64,000 nucleotides of DNA from CAUZFZ01 sp963579025 (GTDB lineage: Bacteria > Planctomycetota > Planctomycetia > Planctomycetales > Planctomycetaceae). The stretch is taken from contig CAUZFZ010000008.1 of NCBI GenBank assembly GCA_963579025.1, positions 68,511 to 132,510 of the forward strand, given 5' to 3'. The notes below the pieces were generated by a model, which ran no database searches, was not told the origin of the DNA, and saw nothing but the letters and a program-made list of their open reading frames with translations. Shown here in pieces: positions 1 through 6,624 of the stretch. The position numbers were made by a program, and so were the translations under genes. Numbering within the stretch: the stretch's first letter is position 1; each line of letters opens with the position of its first letter.

Positions 1-455
1 GAATGGAAGTGCTCCGGAGTTTGCGGTTTGTGGCCCGTCAGCGAATGCAGCACTTCGCCCGATTCCAGGTCGCGAACAATTACGCGTACGTCGTCGCCGA
101 CCGAGACAAGCCGTGGGCCAGCAACCGTCAGGTCGCGAATCCAGCCTGCGTGAGCGTTGTCGATCGATCGGACTGGTTGACCGTTCTCGATACGCGTCCA
201 GTTCAGTCGCCGGTCGTATCCCGCGGAAATCACGATTCCATCGTGCTGCACAAGTCTCGAAATGTAATTGTCGTGATTCGACCAGGCCCGCTGCAGTTGA
301 GGCCCTTCGGCATCGAGGTCAATTGTCCAAACGGCTCCGTCCATTCCGCCCATATAGAACCGCGAGCCGGAGTCGTCGGTACAGAGCGAATACGTGATGC
401 CGGGATGCTCCCAGGTGCAGTCCAGCTTCACAGATTTCAAGTCGAGAGATTTCAT
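1..455 (-). CDS. WD40 repeat protein (C-terminus cut by window edge)
   Basis: The minus-strand frame stays open from an ATG at 455 to the window edge, giving 151 residues with the C-terminus missing. Seen: repeating beta-propeller blades with the usual pattern of a Gly-Gly turn and a closing Trp-x-Ile-Asp (residues about 35-50), then SAGYDRRLNW, then a blade ending VIVRDLESGEVLHSLTGHK. The last motif, with the hydrophobic-x-D-x-x-S-G-x-x-L-x-x-L-x-G-H pattern, is typical of WD40. No signal peptide is visible at this start. It lies downstream of a DUF1501 gene and a DUF1549/DUF1553 gene on the same strand; WD40 proteins often accompany that pair in planctomycetes, so co-transcription is inferred, with a large palindrome between. 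WD40 repeats act as protein-binding scaffolds and no catalytic role can be assigned. Confidence 0.8.
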   Translation of the reverse strand, partial: MKSLDLKSVKLDCTWEHPGITYSLCTDDSGSRFYMGGMDGAVWTIDLDAEGPQLQRAWSNHDNYISRLVQHDGIVISAGYDRRLNWTRIENGQPVRSIDNAHAGWIRDLTVAGPRLVSVGDDVRVIVRDLESGEVLHSLTGHKPQTPEHFH

Positions 456-540
456 ATTTCATATCCGCAGATTTCACACCGCTACAACCGCACGTTCCCG
501 CCCGCAACATCGGAACGGGACGACTAAGGGTCAATCTGGA

Positions 541-633
541 AATAACTGTCACAATCAGCCGCAGGGCGTTAGCCCCGGTTTCCTGCAGCAACCGGGGCTA
601 ACGCCCTGCGGCTGATCATTTCGGACAGTTATT
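541..633. repeat. Large intergenic palindrome
   Basis: Two perfect 26-base arms (554-579 and 591-616; core GCCGCAGGGCGTTAGCCCCG) surround an 11-base loop. Outside them a second pair of arms, AATAACTGTC (541-550) and GACAGTTATT (624-633), continues the symmetry. It fills the gap between the DUF1501 and WD40 genes. No T-run follows, so it is not a standard intrinsic terminator. It resembles REP/MITE-like palindromes, but no transposase is linked to it. Confidence 0.85.
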
Positions 634-645
634 GCCAGGACGATG

Positions 646-1947
646 CTAAGCCAGAACAGCCTCGATCGGCTCAGCGTCCTCTGGTGCCAGTGGCACGGGC
701 CGTTGTCCGTACATGTAGTGCTTCCAGGGATCGCATCCGACGGCCCGATAAATGGTCGCCGCGATGTCGCCCGGTCCGGCCTTGCCATCGGCGACTTCAA
801 TGCCGTCCTTATCCGTCTTTCCGTAGACAGCCCCCGGCTGGACGCCGGACCCGGCCATCATGAATGACCAGGCAGCCGCATAGTGATCCCGCCCGACGTC
901 TTTATTGATCTTCGGAGTGCGACCGAACTCCGACAGCACAAACACGTGCGTGTGATCGAGAATGCCTCGTTGCTGCAGGTCTTCGAGCAACACGCTCATC
1001 ACGTTGTCAAAGTCCGGTACCAGTTCGCGGTGACTCTCGAAGTTATCGTGATGACTGTCCCAGAATCCGCGAGCCACTTTCACCACCGGCACACCCGCCT
1101 CAAGCAGCCGACGGGCGAGGAGTGCGTGACGCCCGAATTCTGTCGGGCCGTATTTGATCCGCTCAGTTTCCGGTTCCGCATCGACATTAAAGACCTCATG
1201 CGAATCCATCAGGCCACGGGCTCGATCGAAGGCACCGTTGTAGCTGTCGACCAGTTCTCCGCCCGCACGGCGTTCGGCAAATTTCTCGCTGAACAGCCGG
1301 CGCAGCTTCTCCCGCTCGTCGTATTGACCGCTGCTTAAGCCATCGGGCACATCGATGTTCCGCGGACGAATCCCGTCTTCCAACAGCACTGGTGCGTAGT
1401 GGCCACCGTAAAACCCCGTCGACGGGCGGCGGCGGCCCTCTGTCGAGCGGAAGATCGAGATGTAACCCGGCAGGGTGCTGTGCGGTCGAGCGAGTTCGCG
1501 GGCGAGGATCACTCCGATTTCCGGATACGCCAGACTGGGTTCTTTCGTGCGACCAGTGCTGACGAGATCAGCGGCCGGTGCATGCGCCGTAATCTTGGTG
1601 TCGAGTGAGCGGACGACCGTGAGCCGATCCATCATCCCGGCCAGCTTCGGCATCAGTTCGCAGCACTGGTAACCCGGAATGGCTGTCGGAATCGTACGGA
1701 ACGGGCCACCGGTTTCCCGGCCTGGCTTCGGATCCCACATTTCAAACTGGCTTGCACCACCGGACAACCAGATGAACAGAACCTGCTTCTGGCCGGACGT
1801 TGGCTTGTCCGAACCCGGCGCATCCGACGCCAATGACGGAACTCCACCGTCCATCATCGCCACGCCAGTAGCGCCGCCGGCCAATGTGCCCCGGAGAAAG
1901 ACGCGGCGGTCCATGACGTTGCCCTGCATTGCAGTTCGCACGCTCAC
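646..1947 (-). CDS. DUF1501 domain protein, exported (Tat-like signal)
   Basis: A DUF1501 protein of about 433 residues, of the alkaline-phosphatase/sulfatase-like fold. Seen: an RRVFLRGTLAGG Tat-type signal near the N-terminus, IWLSGGASQFEMWDPKP after it, FWDSHHDNFESH in the middle, VLSEFGRTPKIN and GRDHYAAAWS near the end. These Asp/His/Glu-rich motifs are the conserved metal-site region of the family. The start chosen is GTG at 1947, seven bases after GGGAG; ATG at 1914 (MDRRVF), preceded by AGGG, is a good alternative. The open frame runs further up to 2145, but that stretch crosses a palindrome and does not look like protein. DUF1501 genes sit downstream of PSD1 (DUF1549/DUF1553) genes in planctomycetes, as here; the substrate is unknown. 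Confidence 0.88.
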   Translation of the reverse strand: MSVRTAMQGNVMDRRVFLRGTLAGGATGVAMMDGGVPSLASDAPGSDKPTSGQKQVLFIWLSGGASQFEMWDPKPGRETGGPFRTIPTAIPGYQCCELMPKLAGMMDRLTVVRSLDTKITAHAPAADLVSTGRTKEPSLAYPEIGVILARELARPHSTLPGYISIFRSTEGRRRPSTGFYGGHYAPVLLEDGIRPRNIDVPDGLSSGQYDEREKLRRLFSEKFAERRAGGELVDSYNGAFDRARGLMDSHEVFNVDAEPETERIKYGPTEFGRHALLARRLLEAGVPVVKVARGFWDSHHDNFESHRELVPDFDNVMSVLLEDLQQRGILDHTHVFVLSEFGRTPKINKDVGRDHYAAAWSFMMAGSGVQPGAVYGKTDKDGIEVADGKAGPGDIAATIYRAVGCDPWKHYMYGQRPVPLAPEDAEPIEAVLA

Positions 1948-2014
1948 AGCGGAACTCCCTTGATGTGCCTGCTTCGGTCTTTGGAACTGTCCCGAAATAG
2001 ATTCCCGATTTCGT

Positions 2015-2080
2015 CGTAGCGAAAGTCGCCAAGACTTTCGGCATCGTCTGTGGCCGAAACTCTTGGCGAGTTTCGCTACG
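2015..2080. repeat. Intergenic palindrome
   Basis: Two 28-base arms, 2015-2042 and 2053-2080, pair with two mismatches around a 10-base loop. The arms begin CGTAGCGAAAGTCGCCAAGA. It sits between the DUF1549/DUF1553 gene and the DUF1501 gene of the same operon, so it would form a hairpin in the intercistronic mRNA. No T-run follows. Confidence 0.85.
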
Positions 2081-2102
2081 GAAGTCATTCCAGGACTATT
2101 CC

Positions 2103-3677
2103 TCAGTGATTGAAGCGGAACTCGGCGGAACTGACGAGTGCCCACAGAATTGCCTTCCGAGTTGCAGCGTCTTCTGTATGGATGAAGTCTTTGAGTTGAT
2201 CCAACTCGGCAGGATTCGGGTCGCGACTGAGCACGCGCCGGAACGCTTGCGCCGCAAACGTATCGGCGTTGTAGAGTTCGTGAGCGGTGATCAGATTGTG
2301 AATCTCGCTGGAATTGGCCAGGAATAGAGCTTCTCCGGCGCCGCTTTCGAATCCGGACCGTTTCGGATCGAATGATCTCAGTAGTGGCTTTGCACGCTCG
2401 GCCAGTTTACGACGCCATGCCTCGGATCCCGCGGTCTGCGGTTCATCGTCGGATTCAGGCGCGTCGGACGTTTCCGGAACTGCGACGGCCAGAATTAATG
2501 ACTCGGCGAGTTGCTGTCGGGTCAACGGGCGAAGTCGAGCCACAGCGAAAGCACCGACATCCGGCTGCCCGCCGTCGCCCACCCAGCGACTGTCACGCTG
2601 CCATGCCTGAGTCAGCACAATCGACTCGATCAACCGACGGACGTCATAGCCGCTGTCCGCGAAATCATCGGCCAGCCATTCGAGCACCCCGGGAACACTC
2701 GGAGTATTCCTGCTATGCATCTGATCGACGGGATCAACCAGGCCGCGACCAAAGAACCAATGCCACATTCGGTTCACGAACGAACGCCGGAAAAACGCGT
2801 CATCCCGCAGTGCCAGACTGACAAGCTGATCGCGTCGGGTCGGCTGCTTAACGTCCTTCTTCGATTCAGGCGGCGGATCCTTGACCGTTGAGAGCACCAC
2901 CGGCTCGAAGAATGCACCGGACAGGAACATCGGACGCGCTGTCTGTTCTTTGCCATCCATCCCGACGAATGTCACCTCGCCGTCTTTCTTCTCGCTGATC
3001 TTGCCTTTGCCGCCCGTCGTTCGATTGAAGAACGCCTGCATGCCGTAGTAATGCCCCTGCTTCCAATCCTCGACCAGAGGATGGTCGTGACATCGGGCAC
3101 AACTGATGTCGACGCCAAAGAACGCGCGCGCCGAATCGACAGTCAGTGCATCGAGGTCCTTCGTGCGGCGATCCAGAAAGCGAATGGCGGATTTGGCCTC
3201 GTCCGACTTCCACGGACCCAGCAGCATCTCACGAAACATCGTGTCCCATGCTTTGTCCGTGTTCAGCGACTGCTCAACCCAGGTCACGAACTTATCGTCC
3301 CCGGCCCTCGTGTCCTGAATGATCCCGTCAAGCACTCGAGCAAAGTGAATGGCGAATTCCGGGCTGCTCAACAGATGCCGGACGAACCCTCTCCGTCTGG
3401 TCGATGCGACGTCGCCAAAGAACTGGTTGTATTCCTCCAGCGTCGGAATCCGGCCAATGAGGTCGAGCGAAGTTCGCCGCAGGAACGTTGCGTCGTCAGC
3501 AGGTTCGGCGGGTGTGATGCTGGATGCAGTCCAATGGGCACTGAGCCGCTGGTCAATTTGCCGAGCCACGTCGGCTGGAGTGGACGGAGACGCGGCTTCT
3601 TCGGCCTGAATCCGAGATAGGCACAGCAGAGGTGCCATCAGGCAGAGAATTCTCGCTGATCGTCCAGCAACTGCCAT
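2103..3677 (-). CDS. DUF1549/DUF1553 (PSD1) protein with CxxCH motif
   Basis: A 524-residue exported protein with a hydrophobic signal segment (LCLMAPLLCLSRIQA). DUF1549 occupies roughly residues 35-230: FLRRTSLDLIGRIPT, then CARCHDHPLVEDW, a CxxCH c-type haem motif. DUF1553 follows in the second half (FVNRMWHWFFGRGLVDPVDQ, then a C-terminal SRDPNPAELDQL). The start is ATG at 3677 with GGAAGG nine bases upstream; a start at 3698 is possible but lacks this spacing. It lies directly before the DUF1501 gene, the standard planctomycete pairing. The family is thought to work in the periplasm, perhaps in polymer breakdown; the reaction is unproven. It lacks the N-terminal PSCyt1 domain that the second copy at 18144-20444 has. 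Confidence 0.9.
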   Translation of the reverse strand: MAVAGRSARILCLMAPLLCLSRIQAEEAASPSTPADVARQIDQRLSAHWTASSITPAEPADDATFLRRTSLDLIGRIPTLEEYNQFFGDVASTRRRGFVRHLLSSPEFAIHFARVLDGIIQDTRAGDDKFVTWVEQSLNTDKAWDTMFREMLLGPWKSDEAKSAIRFLDRRTKDLDALTVDSARAFFGVDISCARCHDHPLVEDWKQGHYYGMQAFFNRTTGGKGKISEKKDGEVTFVGMDGKEQTARPMFLSGAFFEPVVLSTVKDPPPESKKDVKQPTRRDQLVSLALRDDAFFRRSFVNRMWHWFFGRGLVDPVDQMHSRNTPSVPGVLEWLADDFADSGYDVRRLIESIVLTQAWQRDSRWVGDGGQPDVGAFAVARLRPLTRQQLAESLILAVAVPETSDAPESDDEPQTAGSEAWRRKLAERAKPLLRSFDPKRSGFESGAGEALFLANSSEIHNLITAHELYNADTFAAQAFRRVLSRDPNPAELDQLKDFIHTEDAATRKAILWALVSSAEFRFNH

Positions 3678-3873
3678 GAGTTCCGAGCCTTCCCGCAAAT
3701 TAAGTCAACATGAATCCGCGCAACTCCGGAGCGGACTTCGGCTCGCCACTGTGTGGCGCACGAACTCACCCGGACTGCGACTGCAACGGGATTCAATCTC
3801 GCCGTTTCGACGCAAAAAAACAATGTCGCTCAGCCGTTTGGCGGCGTCGGCGAAGTCGTTCCTTCGCGGATTC

Positions 3874-4269
3874 TTACCTGGATGACGACGCGAGCAGGTA
3901 GCGGTTCGGAACGGTGACAGCCGTCTGATCATTCTCAAGCCGTAATTGCTCGATGAGTTTCGGACAATGCGGGCACTCCTTGAGATGCTCGGTGATTTGT
4001 TCACGGAGTCCCGGTGTTACATCACCTGCCAGCCAGGCGCGAGCGTTCTCCTGCACATCCTCACAACACACTCCACCAAACAGCGGGGGTGGAGCATCGG
4101 ACGGAATCAACTGCGGAACGAATATCGCAACTACCAGGATCGCAACTCCAATTGCGCCGTGGCGAACGACTGCATGGCGTCGACCACGCTCGATATTCCG
4201 CAGCATGCCACTGATCTGCCCCGTCGGACAGTCATTCCAGTCACCCGGTGGAGCGTTGCGATTTTCCAC
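3874..4269 (-). CDS. Membrane protein with C-terminal HxxxCxxC zinc-finger-like motif
   Basis: A 131-residue protein starting at GTG 4269, with AGGAG eight bases upstream. Seen: one membrane segment (residues about 37-52, VAILVVAIFVPQL), then CC at 68-69 and H95-x3-C99-x2-C102, the arrangement of the zf-HC2 finger of anti-sigma factors. The order is reversed from a typical anti-sigma factor: the membrane span comes first and the finger after it. The N-terminus is the short DWNDCPTGQISGML stretch. No sigma factor gene lies next to it. It is upstream of the DUF1549/DUF1553 gene on the same strand, about 200 bases away, so it may belong to that operon. Its function as an anti-sigma factor or zinc sensor is inference. 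Confidence 0.72.
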   Translation of the reverse strand: MENRNAPPGDWNDCPTGQISGMLRNIERGRRHAVVRHGAIGVAILVVAIFVPQLIPSDAPPPLFGGVCCEDVQENARAWLAGDVTPGLREQITEHLKECPHCPKLIEQLRLENDQTAVTVPNRYLLASSSR

Positions 4270-4534
4270 AGTCCTGTCTCCTGCACGTGGCAGTCCGGGG
4301 TGGTGTCACCGACAGGCACACCCTTTGCGCCTTTCGAGGATTATCGGTTGAAAGTACGCCTACGCTCTGTGGGGTGCTTCACATTATCGTGCTGCCGCCA
4401 TTAGACGCAGGCCTGCCCACGTCTGGAGCGCGAACTCCATCTGGCAGAAACTGAGCCGTTGCCGCTAAGAACTTCTGTGTGAGAAGACTCACAGACGTAC
4501 TTTACCCGTCCGACGAGACTTCGCCCAACGGCAG

Positions 4535-4780
4535 CTTGCCACTTTTGAAGGCGCGAAGTTCTGGAGTGCGGTGATGCATCATCGCTCTCCTATCGTGGCG
4601 AAGCCACTTTTGCGGCGCAGCCGCTTTCCATTCTTATTGCGACGGCGTGTCTGCCATTCCACATCAGACGGACTGAAGAGAAAACACTGAAAAGAAAGCG
4701 GCTTCGCCGCGAATGGAAGAATGGGAAAGCGACGATGCATCGTCGCACTCCAAGAGTGGGCAACTTCAAAACTTGCGCCA
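4535..4780. repeat. Long imperfect palindrome in the 4270-4833 intergenic gap
   Basis: The core arms start GGAGTGCGGTGATGCATCAT (4563) and end at the matching ATGCATCGTCGCACTCC (4751). Inside them GCGGCGCAGCCGCTTTC (4611-4627) pairs with GAAAGCGGCTTCGCCGC with one mismatch. Weaker symmetry extends outward to about 4535 and 4780. The 564-base gap lies between divergent genes and holds no convincing ORF; the short minus-strand ORFs here only translate the repeat. Promoters for both neighbours should be here but none stands out. Confidence 0.75.
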
Positions 4781-4833
4781 ATGGGATGCACGACGGGCTA
4801 ATGTAAACTTCATTCGTTCAAGGAAGAATTCAG

Positions 4834-5682
4834 ATGAATCGAATTGCAGTTGGTCGAAGGGCGGGATGGTGTGTTGGAGTCATGATCGCCGTGGTTGTCG
4901 TTGCCACTCAAACCACGGTGTCAGCGAAGGATCCTCTCGGTCGCCTCTGGAATGCCGTCCAGCGCGTGTCGATCGACGAGATTGACCACACCGCGCTGGA
5001 CAAGCTGCTGAAGAAGCACGTCGACAAGGACGGCTACGTCGATTACCGCACCTGGTATGCATCCAAGGCGGATCGTCAGGCATTGCGAGCCTATCTGTCG
5101 CTACTGAGTCGTGCGAATCCGTCTGCAGAGGCCGGCCGCGAAGCCCGGCTGGCGTTCTGGATCAACGCGTACAACGCGGTCACGCTCGAGGGAATCATGC
5201 AGGAGTACCCCACCTCCAGCATCCGAAATCACACGGCCAGGCTGTTCGGGTACAACATCTGGAAGGAACTGCCACTGATTGTCGGACCGAGCCAGTACTC
5301 GCTTGAGCACATCGAACATCAGATTCTGCGCAAGATGCGCGAGCCTCGTATCCACTTTGCGATTGTGTGCGCGTCGGTCGGTTGCCCGCGGCTGCGAAAC
5401 GAAGCCTACACCACAGCGCGACTGAGTGAGCAGTTGTCCGACAATGCCAGCGATTTCTTTGCGCGACCGCAGAATTTTCGAGTCAGTGGTAACACATTGT
5501 ACGTAAGCTCGATTCTGGACTGGTTCGGAGAGGATTTTGGCAAATCCCAGTCCCAGCGCATGGCGTACCTCAAACCGTTCCTGCCGAAGTCGGTACGTCC
5601 CATAGCCACGCGAGCCGGAGCGCGTGTGGCGTATCTGGACTACAACTGGAACCTCAATGACCAGTCAAAGAAGTCGCGCTGA
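4834..5682 (+). CDS. DUF547 domain protein, exported
   Basis: A 282-residue protein starting at ATG 4834 after AAGGAAG. Residues 1-32 form a signal peptide (GVMIAVVVVATQTTVSA). The rest matches DUF547: YVDYRTWYASK, RLAFWINAYNAVTLEGI, IVGPSQYSLEHIEHQILR, HFAIVCASVGCPRLRNEAY with conserved Cys residues, and a C-terminal VAYLDYNWNLN. The domain is widespread in bacteria and plants and its activity is unknown. It stands alone between a palindrome and a CRP-type regulator gene 61 bases downstream on the same strand, which may be co-transcribed. Confidence 0.9.
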   Translation: MNRIAVGRRAGWCVGVMIAVVVVATQTTVSAKDPLGRLWNAVQRVSIDEIDHTALDKLLKKHVDKDGYVDYRTWYASKADRQALRAYLSLLSRANPSAEAGREARLAFWINAYNAVTLEGIMQEYPTSSIRNHTARLFGYNIWKELPLIVGPSQYSLEHIEHQILRKMREPRIHFAIVCASVGCPRLRNEAYTTARLSEQLSDNASDFFARPQNFRVSGNTLYVSSILDWFGEDFGKSQSQRMAYLKPFLPKSVRPIATRAGARVAYLDYNWNLNDQSKKSR

Positions 5683-5743
5683 ATGTTCGTGCGTGTGCAG
5701 CACTTCGCCATGACATAAAGTTCTGACAGACTCACCTGTAATC

Positions 5744-6532
5744 GTGGAGTCGACTTCACAGCCCGTTCTCAAAGCAGCGGCGAGCCAGATGGATGACAGG
5801 TTCTGGTATCTGAAGAACAGCGATTTATTCAATCGCCTGAGCCCGGAACAGATCCTGCAACTCGAATCGCGCTGCCGCATCCGTTCGTTCGAACGCCGCA
5901 ATCTTGTCTATCTGCCGGCCGACGCGAGCAACGCTGTGCTGCTGCTCGTTTCGGGGCGAGTCAAGCTGTACCACCTGACCAGCGAGGGCAAAGAGACTCT
6001 TTTGGGGCTGATCGAACCGGGCGAACTGTTCGGCGAGCTGGCTGTTCTGGACAGCGGTCGACGGGACGAATTCGCAGAGACGATGTTGAAGTCGACAGTC
6101 ATCCTGGTCCCTCGCGACGCGGTGCAAAAACTGATGGAGGAACAGGCTGTCGTTTCTCTGGCAGTGACCCGCCTGATGGGTCTGCGAAGACAACGCATGG
6201 AACGACGTCTGAAGTCCCTGCTGTTCTGCTCAAACCGCGAGCGACTGATTCACCTGTTGCTGGAGCTGACATCCAAGTATGGACAGCGGTCTGCGGATGG
6301 GATTCAGCTGGGCATCCGGCTGTCGCATCAGGAACTGGCCAGCATGATTGGCAGCACACGTGAAACGGTGACGGTGACTTTGGGAGACCTGCAACTGGAG
6401 GGCAGCGTGATCGTGCGTCGGCGACAGATCATTCTGACGAACGTAGACCGACTTGCGACAAGCATCGGAGAACCTGTTCCGCTGCAACCGGATATTCAGC
6501 CTCAGGAGCCACGGCTGCTGAAGCCCACCTGA
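5744..6532 (+). CDS. CRP/FNR family transcriptional regulator
   Basis: A 262-residue regulator. An N-terminal cyclic-nucleotide-binding-like beta-roll (residues about 25-135) holds VSGRVKLYHLTSEGKETLL and the IEPGELFGELAVLDSGRR turn. A long dimer helix follows (RLMGLRRQRMERRL). The C-terminal winged helix (about 165-240) has LSHQELASMIGSTRETVT, the recognition motif of the CRP/FNR family. There is no N-terminal Cys cluster, so an FNR-type iron-sulfur sensor is unlikely. The first start is GTG 5744; ATG 5789 (MDDRFWYL) is an equally good choice because neither has a strong Shine-Dalgarno. The effector and regulon are unknown. A strong terminator lies 33 bases after the stop. Confidence 0.9.
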   Translation: MESTSQPVLKAAASQMDDRFWYLKNSDLFNRLSPEQILQLESRCRIRSFERRNLVYLPADASNAVLLLVSGRVKLYHLTSEGKETLLGLIEPGELFGELAVLDSGRRDEFAETMLKSTVILVPRDAVQKLMEEQAVVSLAVTRLMGLRRQRMERRLKSLLFCSNRERLIHLLLELTSKYGQRSADGIQLGIRLSHQELASMIGSTRETVTVTLGDLQLEGSVIVRRRQIILTNVDRLATSIGEPVPLQPDIQPQEPRLLKPT

Positions 6533-6564
6533 GCGATGCCGCTGAAGACAAGACAGCAACAAAG

Positions 6565-6600
6565 AAAGCCCGGTCTGATTGAACAGGCCGGGCTTTTTTT
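6565..6600 (+). terminator. Intrinsic terminator after the CRP/FNR gene
   Basis: Stem AAAGCCCGG (6565-6573) pairs with CCGGGCTTT (6588-6596), followed by a seven-T run ending at 6600. It separates the plus-strand regulator from the convergent DUF4340 gene and could stop transcription from both sides. Confidence 0.9.
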
Positions 6601-6624
6601 GAATACAGACTTCGCTCCACTGCT

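Noticed and set aside
3..527. A 174-codon plus-strand frame at the window start
   Set aside because: The opposite strand holds WD40 blades with the correct pattern; the plus-strand frame is its shadow.
4579..4791. Two short minus-strand frames in the gap before the DUF547 gene
   Set aside because: They read through a palindrome and have no homology-like pattern or Shine-Dalgarno.
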